Shown: piece after piece, positions 50,350-60,176 of the stretch
Layout: each line of letters opens with the position of its first letter
Numbering within the stretch: position 1 is the first letter of the stretch
NCBI GenBank assembly: GCA_973895155.1
Contig: OZ316898.1
Coordinates: 3,038,001 to 3,102,000 of the forward strand
DNA from: Marsupella aquatica
Lineage: Eukaryota > Marchantiophyta
Length of the DNA: 64,000 bases
Direction of reading: 5' to 3'
Made by a program: the position numbers and the translations under genes
The notes under the pieces: generated by a model
Told to the model about the DNA's origin: nothing
The model's database searches: none
Seen by the model: only the letters and a program-made list of their open reading frames with translations

Positions 50350-50695
50350 TGTTGAGCATAGACGACAATTGCAACGGCAAGCCCATGAACCATTCAACGC
50401 ACAAGAGTCGACACAAAGAGATACATGGTTCACCTCCACATGAGACTACGTCCACGAGAACACACATGTTGAGCTTTACTGTACTCTAGGCCAACTGACC
50501 ATACCAAGCATCCACAACGCAAGCGCTCTATCTCTCAACTAGCTCCGTAACAATGAGCCTGAGTTCCCACTCTCCAAGCAAACACCGCTTGGTTATAGAG
50601 TGTGCACAACATGACTAACCTAACCAAGTCTACGACTAAGGTTAGCCTTAACTACGGTACAGTCGTAACTCTAGACCTAAGAGTAAATCCTAACA
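50350..50695 (-). repeat. 5' LTR of outer Copia element
   Basis: 346 bp beginning tgttgagcatagac and ending ctaaca in plus orientation. It matches 40608-40956. Its U5-side sequence is the reverse complement of the inner element's LTR end. Confidence 0.93.
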
Positions 50696-52763
50696 AGAAC
50701 AACCCCCGGTCTCCTGCCATCTGCCCAACTCCTACCTCCCTGGGACAAGCGGTACGTCCCTCCACCTCACTACTCTGGCTGAAATCCCTCCTCTTCCGTG
50801 TGTTACTCACAAAGATCTTTCCATACTAAACTGAGTCCCCCCGATTCACTACGAGGCTCCCCCCTAAATACTGAAAAAACACACCAAAGCACCCTCACGG
50901 GGTTACAACGATGGCGGCTACCCTAGCGGCACCGCTAAAACCCTACACAAGAAATCCCTAACCTAAAACATGCGGCACACACATGCTCCTAAAACCCTAA
51001 TCTAACTACGGGACCGACGGTGCCTTCGACAATGCCAATTGTAATCCGTAGTGCATAAAAAATAAGGGCCCTGCACTAGTCAAAACTCATAACTACTTCA
51101 AATACTCTTCTAATGAACAACCTGTGTGGCCCTCCTTCACCTGAACACGACTCCGTAAACGGACCCCGGAGGGCCAAGTTACGGATGTTTGAATCAATAA
51201 TACGCCCAAACTTATAACTTCTTGGTCCTGGCTCCGCTCAGGGAGCGCCGCACCTTGCCAGAATTGGCTCCTCAACCTCCTTCCAACAAGCCCTGGAGTT
51301 GATCATTCTGAGATGTGTCGGAAACAATAATCCATACGGCTAACATCCGTATGGCCTACTAGTCCTCATTGCCACCACCGGTCCGCCGTAGAAGGAGGGG
51401 CCCCCAACAATTGTCGAAACTAAAATATTCTCAGAATTCGCTTCTGAAAATATATTAGGAGCCCTCCTCTTCCTGATCACGGCTCCGTAAATGGTGCACA
51501 AAACGGAGGTCAAACAGTCGAGATACGGTTGTTTACATTTTTACCATAATCGGGGCACCGCCTCCTTCCTCTCCATCCAACATATCACCCCGGCTTTGAA
51601 AAACACAGATCACGGTCCACGTAGGTGCTTCTACTTCCTCCTCCCCTTGGAAAGCCGGGACCTCCTGTAGTACGGACGTCTGTACGGCCTTCAAACTCCT
51701 GTATTCTCAAAAAAATACGATCCATTGTATCTCCTCCATCCTAGCTCCGTTTTGGCCGTGTGACACGTCGTTGGATTCAGGTTGGCGAGCTCTATCCAAC
51801 AAGCCCGTAAAATCCTGCTTTTGAGATGGTCAAAAATCTAATGTTCGTACAACCAGGGTCCATACACACATTGAAAGCAAGCACAATATGGAAGGGTTTA
51901 GGGTTTAGGAATGGGTGGTAACCCCACAAGTGTGAATAGAGAAAAAGGGAAGTAAAAAAGTGTGAAGGACCCTCTACGGATGGGTTCTTCTATGGAGTGC
52001 CCTTTCTACGGAGTGCCCTTCTACGGAGTGCCCCTTCTACGGAGTGCGGAAGGGAAAGAGAGCAAAAACCATGTGAGGACCACACAAAGGGTGAAGGGGA
52101 ACACAAGTGTGGGAACCCCTTCCTTCTAAGGGCCCTCCCACCATCACTACTCCAAGATTGCCTTGGTTTACCATTTTATGGGCATTGAGTTTTCTCGAGA
52201 TGTCACTATTTGATACAGACCTAAAATCACTAGAAAACCCCAGTTTTGCATGGGGCTCATTGAGGGCTTCAAAATGAATCCAAACATGACCATATTTGAA
52301 ATAGTACTAACGCAACAAAGTATGTTTCAAGTTTCAATGTTTTCTATATTTTGGTCATTATTTTCGTTTTGCGCCTTCTGTGGAACCTCCAGCTAGTCCC
52401 CACCCCTCCGAGATGTCCACACCTTGCCTCCAAGTCCTTGGGATGTCTTGTGGCCTCCTTGTACCCCCTCAATGGTTCCCTTGTCGCCCGATACCCCTCT
52501 CAACTTCGGCCTCCAGTTGTTGCATCCATTTATTAGAACTAACAAAAATAAAAAAATTGAAAATCCAAACACTTTTATTATACCTACTTATCTTTCTATT
52601 TATATACACAATTATAATTCATCTAAATTACTATCAAGTTTGGGGCCCTGTCACATGAAATGAAAATAAAAATGGAAAAAATATATTCTTGTTTTTTTAC
52701 TAAAGAGGCTCTTTATTTCTGTGTCACAGTACAATATTCCAGAGAATCTTTTCCCTTTCTAAT
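50696..52763. other. Intergenic, possible old repeat; minisatellite
   Basis: No gene recognised. Pyrimidine-rich sequence with recurring words such as caacaagccc and (g)gctccgtaa suggests a decayed transposon, but I cannot assign it. At 51987-52049 a 15-16 bp unit (ttctacggagtgccc) is repeated four times. Confidence 0.4.
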
Positions 52764-53981
52764 TTAAAGCATAATAGTAGTCAATGTTGTGGTATTGTTT
52801 AGTAAATATGTCCAGGGCATCATCTCCCACACAATGTCTTTGTTGTGAGTATTAAACCCTCTACTTTTTACAAGGCAATGTCTTATGAAGGGAAATTCCT
52901 CTTCGGGTTGGATTGTGTATTCACTGTACTTCATCAAAAGTTCACCATCCACAAGGGTAATGATTGTCGGCACATCAATCTTCCGTGGACCATCATGCAG
53001 GTCAATGTATGAAGATGAATGCAATTTTGTCCAAGAGTTTTCCTCTACGTTGTAGACCAGAATACTAGAGATGCCAAAACCTAGAGCCGAGGAAAGTAAT
53101 TGTGCCCAATGCAATTTTCCGTGTGCCACAAAAAAGCGGTTGGGTCGTTTGTTTCCTGGTCTCTTAAAAGGACCCGCCACTCTCCATTCGTCCTTCCCTG
53201 GATGATAAATATTTACGGATATTGGAAAGTGCTTGTGTCTATCGCGTGGGTCAATGAAGAAAAACTCTTCTCCAACGGCTTCAGTCTGATGATGATATGT
53301 GCCAGGCATCGGTTTGAGTAGCGACCAGGAATCCCTCTTGGGATCATATACCTCTGATTCAGAACGTTTGAGGACACCCCTCTCGAACTTATGACCTCCA
53401 AACAGATAAATCTTGCCATGAAGGACACCACATCCATAGAGTGTTCTTCGTTCCGTCCTGCTTGTGCACTTTCTCCACTGTCTTTCCCCAGCAGCCACAT
53501 CCAAAACAAACACATCCTTACCCTGAGATGAATCGTCACGACTGCCAAGGGGGTAAAGAATATCAATGGCGGGAGCCTCTTCGAAATCAATAGCGGGAGC
53601 CTTTTTGTCAAAGAGATATATCCTCCCATCTAAAGAAACCATGTGGTTTATACGATTACTGATCAGAGGAAGCTCTATGAGAGAACTATCTCGCATCATG
53701 GACCAGAGTGCAATCCGACCTAGGGTAAAACTGAGATCAACGATAAGGAGTGTCTCCGTCGAGTGAGATAGAACTCTCGCATCATACACCTCGCGGCTTC
53801 GTATGGCATGACGCCAAGCTCGACTTGCGGATGATAAGCAATCGTAGAAGACTTTCCAAGGCAACTTTGGGCATATCTCACACAGCGTAATGTCATCAGG
53901 GATCCCTGGGAGAAGCTGCTGCCGCGTTTCGTATGAACTCGTACATTCTTCGTTGGTCTGCGAGCTTGAAAGTGTAGCCAT
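52764..53981 (-). CDS. F-box/kelch-repeat protein, intronless
   Basis: One exon, 405 aa, starting at the ATG at 53981 (MATLSSSQTNEECTSSYETR); the frame stays open upstream to about 54086 but contains no other ATG. An F-box lies at about residues 25-70 (LLPGIPDDITLCEICPKLPW, then VFYDCLSSASRAWRHAIRSR). Kelch-type repeats follow: DGRIYLFDKK, VLDVAAGERQWRKC, GVLHGKIYLFGGH, SEVYDPKRDSWSLLKPMP, VNIYHPGKDEWRVAGPF, VAHGKLHW and LVYNVEENSWTKL. Such proteins are substrate-recognition subunits of SCF E3 ubiquitin ligases, binding Skp1/ASK through the F-box; the substrate cannot be inferred. A short internal duplication (KKAPAIDFEEAPAID) lies near residue 135. About 75 bp of its C-terminal coding region recurs at 38570-38644. 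Confidence 0.88.
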   Translation of the reverse strand: MATLSSSQTNEECTSSYETRQQLLPGIPDDITLCEICPKLPWKVFYDCLSSASRAWRHAIRSREVYDARVLSHSTETLLIVDLSFTLGRIALWSMMRDSSLIELPLISNRINHMVSLDGRIYLFDKKAPAIDFEEAPAIDILYPLGSRDDSSQGKDVFVLDVAAGERQWRKCTSRTERRTLYGCGVLHGKIYLFGGHKFERGVLKRSESEVYDPKRDSWSLLKPMPGTYHHQTEAVGEEFFFIDPRDRHKHFPISVNIYHPGKDEWRVAGPFKRPGNKRPNRFFVAHGKLHWAQLLSSALGFGISSILVYNVEENSWTKLHSSSYIDLHDGPRKIDVPTIITLVDGELLMKYSEYTIQPEEEFPFIRHCLVKSRGFNTHNKDIVWEMMPWTYLLNNTTTLTTIML

Positions 53982-54865
53982 TGTTTGTCGCCCTGTCAAA
54001 GCGCTAAACCCAAAACCGGAAGCCCCGTGCCCTGTGACCTGCCTGCCAAGCAACGAGAGGAGCAAACTAGAGGTTAGAGGTTTCACCCAGCTCAGGAACG
54101 AGAGGCTGCTGCTCCCTCAGGACCGGAAGGTACAAGTTTGCTGCATGTCGATTCAAAGCAATGTCATTGGGAGTACCAAGCTTTGCGCTCAGCTCAGTAA
54201 CGTCGATCAACCAACACACGTTGTAGCACGTCCGTCCGGGTCACAACATTATACAACTCATCCATCAACCCATGAGGACTATGAAGCGCAAGGAAGCTCA
54301 GTGGATCATGAACCGTCTCCGAGATGATCGTCTTGGACGCCCTGGTTTCTTCGCTGCCTCGCCCTCGTTCTCACGCAGTCCTCAAGATAAAGTTTATTGC
54401 GCTTTCAGTCAGTGTGAGCGAGGATCACTAATTTAGAGAGGGCAGGCGCTCATGAACACTTTCGAATGCCTTCAACGACAAGCCAGGCAGCATGGCGAGA
54501 AGCACGGTCGAATCTAACCAACCCATCCCTTGCAAGTGAGATACTTTTCTCGAGCCTTTCTTTATGTAGGCATAAGACTTTCTCTTGCTTTCCTATCATG
54601 CAACCTGTGGTGCAGATTCATTGGTCACCCAAACATCCTCCCTCCCCTTGCCCATCCCTCTCCCGCCCACGCAGTTGCATCCTCAACCTCCTTTCCATGC
54701 AGCCGCAGCCTCCTCGATTGGACTTTGCCATGCCAGATTTCAGCAGCCTACGGCTCCATTGTTCCAGCTACAATTCGCTTCAATGTCGGTCCGACATTTT
54801 GTAGGACCCTTTGAAGCTAAGAAAGTCTCCCTTGGAACCATCCACAAAGTACCGCGCACTTCTTC
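53982..54865. other. Upstream region of F-box gene
   Basis: Probable promoter and 5' leader. A leader intron is possible, because an acceptor-like cttggcag lies on the minus strand at about 54045-54053 just upstream of the open frame. No other gene is supported. Confidence 0.35.
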
Positions 54866-55311
54866 TTACTTACAGTCTTTAGATCGCAGTACTAATCCCA
54901 TCTCCTTAATAAGCACTTCGGGATGAATCTTGTCAAAGTCTTTCTTAATATCAATTTGTACAAGCCAAGTCGGTGCCGTCCACGAGTAACGTAGGGTTCG
55001 CAGGGCTTCGTGACAGCTTCTCCCAGGGCGGAACCCGTGGCTTGAGTCTCTGAAAAGCGACTCAAAGTGCGGTTGCTCTGGCGGCCATAGGGACCCAGGC
55101 GCGGGGAGGGGGCTCCGGGAAATACGATCTACTCCAGCTGTAAAGCAATTTGATGGTGATTCCAGTTGATGCTCCAAGTTTTCGTGTGCAGCAGAGCCGT
55201 AACGTCTTCCGTGAATTCGATCTGCCACTCCAGCTGCGACGCGATGTTTATTAACTTTGGGTTGCTGTTATTGGAGGGTTTCTGGGTTGAACAAAATCGA
55301 TCTAGCATCAA
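54866..55311 (-). pseudogene. Organellar group II intron reverse-transcriptase/maturase fragment
   Basis: One frame carries a clear group II intron RT segment: ESLFRDSSHGFRPGRSCHEA, LRTLRYSW..WLVQIDIKKDFDKIHPEVLIKEMG. These correspond to RT blocks 2a-3 of bacterial and organellar intron-encoded proteins (family pattern SHGFRPGRSCH and DI..FFD.I). Upstream, in another frame, ASQLEWQIEFTEDV and PKLINIASQ resemble the N-terminal part, so at least one frameshift is present. Only about 110-150 codons remain; the YADD block, the maturase domain and the RNA structure are not visible. The likely origin is mitochondrial DNA transferred to the nucleus; a relic of a nuclear maturase gene is the alternative. 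Confidence 0.7.
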
Positions 55312-56369
55312 CGTGTCATGTTGATGTTTCGAAGGAGATCACATGGCGAACGTCACATACCGCACGGTGCAGTCCAAACAAATAGTTGTGATTTACATCT
55401 CCAGAAACTATCGAGCCACGAGACAAGATCCACATTTTGACACAAGGTGGAGGTGGGGGAAAATCCGAGGTTTCCAAACGACTATTACGTAGTTGCAACT
55501 GTCTCTGTGAAATGGAATGTCAGCTCGAGTTCTGCGCTACATTCAACACTTTACCTTCAACACCTTTCGTGCTGTAATTGTCCACTTAACCCTTATAGAG
55601 CACTCTGAAATTCCAACTGCAGTTCGCTGAGAACCAAAGTTCGAGCTTTCGATATTTTGTATTGGTTAGGAGTCTAATAAAAGGTTCTTCGAAACAACTT
55701 TTCTTTGCACTAAGGTCTTCGCGAAGATTAGTTCAGTAATCGTTTGTTACCAACTTAGTACAAACATTCTTTCTATCCTTACTAAACTTCCCTTTAGAGA
55801 CGATCAGCCTAGCAACAGTTGACAAATGTACTAGATCTTTCCATCCTTAGTAGATCCTCTTGAAGAGAACGAGCTTGGTGTATGTTTCAAACGTGTACAA
55901 TATTTTCTCTGGAACAAGCGTCTTACTAATGTTTTCTCACAACATGCTATACTAGACATTTGGTGTTAAGTGGTCATGGGGCTCCAAATTGGATTATATA
56001 TAGGTGGTTTCACCACAAGCAAACCACATCGACGTTCTGTCGTGGGTTTGACACTCGGGTTTGACACTCTAAACATACTCAAAACCATCGACCTTCAAGA
56101 ACATTATAAACAAATGAACATCATGCAGAATCAAAACCCTGATGCTCTGAGGAACATGCAATTTCTACATGAGAGATTAAAATCTACTATACAGGTCTGC
56201 CCTGACCATGCCCTCCACTTTCAGTAGTGAGTGATCCATCTACTGATGCCAACCACCAAGACTTTGACATGCGACGCAGGCAAGTCAGCAGTCCAAGGAA
56301 TATACCCCAATGAGAGGTATGCTGAACAAGGATTACAGGTATCAATTTGGAGAGAGGTATACACCCGGG
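55312..56369. other. No gene recognised
   Basis: Intergenic DNA between the reverse-transcriptase fragment and the 3' end of the PPDK regulatory protein gene. A short duplication (cgggtttgacactc, twice near 56046-56070) is visible. The open frame at 55970-56227 is not recognisable. Confidence 0.4.
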
Positions 56370-56515
56370 ACCGGGTAGAGATGCCAAGCACTGAAATTCG
56401 TTGGACCTTTCGCCCACGTAAAGTGTGAAGGTGCAAGGTCTGGAGAACCTATTTCACCTAGTACCGGGTAGAGATGCGAGGCATGGAGAATTTGTTGCGC
56501 CTTTCATGGTACAGA
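56370..56515. repeat. 93-bp tandem duplication of the gene's 3' end
   Basis: accgggtagagatgc at 56370 and 56463 starts two related segments. The second is the last coding sequence and stop of the PPDK regulatory protein gene on the minus strand (MPRISTRY-stop). The first is a diverged copy downstream whose frame is partly lost (minus strand QRISVLGISTR). Confidence 0.7.
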
Positions 56516-58618
56516 CGGAGAATTACAGCAGCTGTTTCTTCTATCGCTTTCCCTGTTACCTCTGCATACATTTAGGATATGAAATACGTCAAAAGAAAGA
56601 CTGAGTTTTAATAGAGACTAGCCGCGAGCCAAAATTTGGATTGACCCAGCTCACTTTCTCCTCATTAGGAATCATCATCACAAAGAAACATCGCCAACTT
56701 AGCAGTTGCCTTTGCAATATTGGCAACTAGTGACAATGAACAGATAAAGACATTACTAGATGGAACCATGCACCCGAATGTGTGTACGACAATGGACAAC
56801 CAACCCAAATGCAACAATAAGACAGTACCCCTGATCTTCATGACCAATCATGCAATTTCAGTAACCAAGTCTTCTACAAATAGGGCATATTAACGGTTAT
56901 GTTCTTGAGAGGATGCAGCAGACAAGTTTAATGTTAGTAGATGATCCAACCAGATATTAGGACAGACAAAGCAGACGACTTACTTGACCCAGCAAGTTAG
57001 AGGAATTTTCAGACTTTCAGGCCACCTCCAGCAATATTACTTACCAATTACTGGCCACCGAGGATGCTGAGAAAACAGCTTTCTGCTGTACTCGAGCTCT
57101 TTCCTGATGTGTTCCATGTCACTGTAAGAACTCCGGGAGTCTTCAGCAACCCCTAAATGTCTGTACCGGGCTAAGCGAATTGCTTTCAAGAAATTGGCAT
57201 TGATGGTCAATCCAAACACTTTATCCTGATCGATTTCAAACAACTCCTTCGGTGGGTCAATGCCATACACTAGGGGTACATTGGCCACCTTGTATCCTTT
57301 CTGGGCGATGTAAGTCGAAAGAGGTGTCTTGCTAGTCCTTGAAACTCCAACCAACACTAGATCTGCCAGACCAAGGTTCTTCGGCAGGGCTCCATCATCC
57401 TGTTTAATGGTGAATTCAACCGCGTCTATTCGCTTGAAGTACTGCTTGGACAGTGAACTCTTTCGGCCTGGAGCTCCACGCGGAAGACCCAAAGGTGTTA
57501 CCCCAAGGTGATTTGCAATGGCCTCAGTGATAGGCCCCAGAATGTCAATGTGTGGTACCAGCAAATGCTCACAAGCTTCCTTGGCACCTTCTGCCATAGC
57601 AGGGTCAGCTAAAGTGTACACTACCATCCCTCTCTCGAGACCTGCCTGCCGAATGATCTCCATTAGCCTATCTACATCATTCACCTGCAATGAATATGAT
57701 CAGAACAGTTGTGTAGGATAAAGGCGGATGCATATACTTATAAGCACAGGAGCTCAATGACTTGATGAGAAATAACGCTTGACGAAATTAAGATCTGTTC
57801 AATTTCAGAGCCATCCCATCCAGAGGCAGAGGTCCAGATTTAGGTAGTAGGACGGAATCAGCACTCACATCTGAGAAGAGATGTGTGTTGACAGAACAAC
57901 GCCGGTCCACCATACAGTGCTCAAATTGCCCGAGTGCAGCATGAACAGAATGGTCAGCAGTCCAACCAGTCCCATCCGAAATCATGAACACAGATTTCTC
58001 GTAGCCCTCTGGTGATGTCATGAACCCATCATCCTCTGCCCCCTCAAAGTTCTCATCATCATCTCTGGCAGCTTCCCTCTCCACAATCTCCTGCCTCGTC
58101 TCAGCCTCTTCTTCTGCTACTTCGTCCGCCACGGTCGGACGAAGTATCGACTCGTTCTTCTTCTGTGTGGTCGTCAGCTTTCCTGCCCTGATTTTCCGAG
58201 CCCTTGCCCACCTAGAGAGCTGTCCACTCGGCCTGATCTTCGCCCCACCTCCGCCTCCACTGCTTCCTTCTACTCCTTGTGCTGTTGTGGCTCCGTTACC
58301 AGAATTTTCGTCCTCTGTCTGCTGCACAGAGGCAATTCCTGTAGCCGAGGTCTTTAGCCTTGCAACTGCCCTGCTTCGATTCTCAAGCCCTTCCCACAAG
58401 ATCTCTTCATTGCATTGAATCCCGGGCTGTCTGCCAGATTCCTCATACTGCCAGTTAATAGCCCTTTGCCCAGAATTGTGCACTCTAATGGGTTTCACGA
58501 CTGACCTCCATGGCCAAGCCCCTCTTTTAGAATAAAGCCCCTGAGCAGAGCAGGAAGATGGCTTCCTGTGGAAAGAACCAAGGCTGCATCGATGAATTGG
58601 GTTGTTGTCACTATCAGA
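56458..58618 (-). CDS. RP1: PPDK regulatory protein (kinase/pyrophosphorylase, DUF299); 5' end unresolved
   Basis: Three exons: from 58618 at most to 57869, then 57684-57045 and 56561-56458. The protein switches pyruvate,phosphate dikinase on and off by reversible, ADP-dependent threonine phosphorylation, normally in plastids and cytosol. The core begins [20 protein letters not shown]. It contains [36 protein letters not shown], the P-loop-like [26 protein letters not shown] and the C-terminal [20 protein letters not shown] and [10 protein letters not shown]. The last exon is supported by this exact family ending. An unusually acidic linker (about residues 125-160 from 58498) precedes the core. 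The frame is open 40 codons upstream of a GTG at 58498 to a TGA at 58621, with a Ser/Arg-rich transit-like stretch ([20 protein letters not shown]), yet has no ATG. A good acceptor (ctttccacag, exon from 58565) suggests a first exon further upstream, possibly in the captured proteasome segment. Confidence 0.9.
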
Positions 58619-58624
58619 TCACGT

Positions 58625-59410
58625 GGGTCCAAAAACTAGGGAGAGACTCCACTCCCGTTCAGAATCGGGGTTGGCATGGGACAAAAACGGCTACCAATGC
58701 CAGCAAACAGTAAAACAGCACAAAGTCCTCTGTATAACGTGAACACTTAAATCTTCCAATTGCTCTGGACTCTGAGACTGACCACAGATTTTCCAAGAGC
58801 AAGCTGAAAAATTGCGGAACTGAAACACGAACGGGTAGTGGATGGTGGTGAGAGTACCACAAACCTCTGTGCTTGCAATCTAGCGGTGCTGATGCGGATG
58901 TTGGCATCAGCCATGATCCCGGCCACAGCGCAGCCCACATGGTCATCGATCTTGTCCATCTTCTCCGGTGGCCAAGAGCTTCGAAATCACCCGCTTCTCG
59001 GCAGCAAGGACGACCCCGTCCTTGGCCAGCACTCAGATGGCAGCGCCGGCGTTGCTGATGGCCTCCATGGCGTACTCGACTTGGTATAGCCAGCCCTCCG
59101 GCGAGAAAATGGTCGTTCTGCTGTCACATCGTCCAGACATTTTCTTGGGAATCGAATTGGATCGCTGAAGCTGCTAGCCGGGAGCGAATTGCGTGTCTCG
59201 TCGACCAGCGCAGATGAGCACAGATGGGATCAGAGGGCAGGTAGGAAGAGAGGGAAGAGCAGAGCAAGAGCGATGGCGACCAGCGCGAGAGAGAAAGCTT
59301 GTGAAGGTCGTCTCGAGGCACGACATAGGCAAGACTACTCTTGTACGCGAAGCCTCGGCTTGAAGGCCAAGGAATGCCTTACAGTAAAGTGCTTACAGAC
59401 TACACATAGA
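58625..59410 (-). repeat. Duplicated segment of the PAC1 locus
   Basis: Homologous, in the same orientation, to about 31005-31850. It covers part of intron 1 (shared cagaatc.gggtt.gcatgggacaaaa, accaatgccag.aaac and cagcacaaagtcctc), all of exon 1, the 5' leader and the first part of the 234-bp promoter repeat. Similarity stops on the right at about 59402 inside that repeat unit. On the left it stops close to 58625, next to the open frame of the PPDK regulatory protein. Retention of intron and promoter shows it is a DNA-level duplication, not a retrocopy. Confidence 0.92.
58865..59140 (-). pseudogene. PAC1 exon 1 pseudogene
   Basis: A copy of proteasome alpha-4 exon 1. It keeps the ATG (59140) and [10 protein letters not shown], but Gly36 is changed to TGA (59035-59033). 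An 11-bp deletion removes the region coding SKST, making the exon 276 bp instead of 287. Exon 2 is absent here. The splice donor (CAGAG/GTTTGT) is intact. Downstream of the deletion the original frame continues from an ATG (minus strand [20 protein letters not shown]) to the donor. Confidence 0.95.
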
Positions 59411-60176
59411 CCCCATTAGTCAAATCTGACGGTTAACCTTAAATCTAGGGAGGTCTGACAGTTAAAAACTTAGTCTCTGAAAAATGGATAAGGAATGTTC
59501 CTAGCATCTTCGCAATCGCAGAAGGTGACAAAGTATGAATCTCACAGTGCTATAAATTACTTTGAGGGACTACATTACCTCCCGCTGTGCGGATTCTCTT
59601 CTACTCTCCCCTCAGTAGTCTTTGGAAGCTCTCGCTCGATTCGGCAAGTACAGTAAGGTCGAGCATTTTACTCTGAATGAATTGATAACACTTGTCTAGT
59701 TCGTTCAGGAGGTTCGCACAACTACTGTAGGTCCAAGTATCCTCTCAAGCGACTGGAAAGGAATGTTAGCTCGACTAAACAGCACTGTGTCTTTCGCACA
59801 ACTAGGTCTAAGCATTTTCTCAAACTCAAGAAAGAAATGTTAGCTCGACTGATCAGCACTCTGTCTCGTTTTCCTTCGCTACCACATCTGGTTAGCTTGA
59901 CAAACACTCTGCTGTGGCTGCACTTGCTTTTTGAGTATTCAGCGATCTTCGAATCTGATGTACGTAATGAATTTCTGCAATGATTGCTCCTGCAGCTCAT
60001 TTGAACGTCTCTTCGGCGATCGGGACTCCCGGTTATCATGGTCTAAGAAGTAACTGAAGAAAATTAAGAATCCCGCCGGCTGAAGAAAAATTTCTTCCCG
60101 TCCCGTGCGATTCCCCGACAGACAAGGGCCCTTTGGACGCACAGACGGACAACCATTTGTTAGGGAGAGCTCTCTC
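59411..60176. other. Upstream region of ketopantoate hydroxymethyltransferase gene
   Basis: No gene. An 80-bp tandem duplication (cgcacaacta at about 59715 and 59795, each with atgttagctcgact and cagcactctgtct-like blocks) lies about 0.4 kb upstream of the start codon. The region presumably holds the promoter of the plus-strand gene. Confidence 0.45.

Larger units (their letters stand above)
40608..50695 (-). mobile_element. Outer Ty1/Copia LTR retrotransposon, degenerate
   Basis: LTRs of about 349 bp (40608-40956) and 346 bp (50350-50695) lie in direct orientation. The sense strand is minus, so 50350-50695 is the 5' LTR. The primer-binding site next to it (TGGTATTAGAGC on the minus strand, 50347-50336) fits initiator tRNA-Met priming. 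A polypurine tract (AAGGGGGAG, 40967-40959) abuts the 3' LTR. Flanking 5-mers are AGGAC (40603-40607) and AGAAC (50696-50700), a target-site duplication with one change; the outer terminus of the left LTR has also decayed from TG to TA. Domain order is gag, protease, integrase, (partial) RT, RNase H, the Copia order. The element is split at TAATT by a second Copia element (42623-47249), and coding is broken by stops, a 4-nt insertion and an internal deletion. Without the insert it would be about 5.5 kb. Confidence 0.93.

Noticed and set aside
53982-54086. N-terminal extension of the F-box protein
   Set aside because: The frame is open but the extra codons begin at GTG and contain no ATG; an acceptor-like site lies nearby, so this is probably leader sequence.
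56665-56726. Alternative last exon of the PPDK regulatory protein ([14 protein letters not shown]...)
   Set aside because: Phase and splice sites fit, but the exon at 56561-56458 encodes the exact conserved family ending ([15 protein letters not shown] ... MPRISTRY) in the same phase, so it is the real one.
58490-58498. GTG start codon for the PPDK regulatory protein
   Set aside because: Plant nuclear genes start at ATG; the GTG is only where an ORF caller with alternative starts would begin. The true start is left open.
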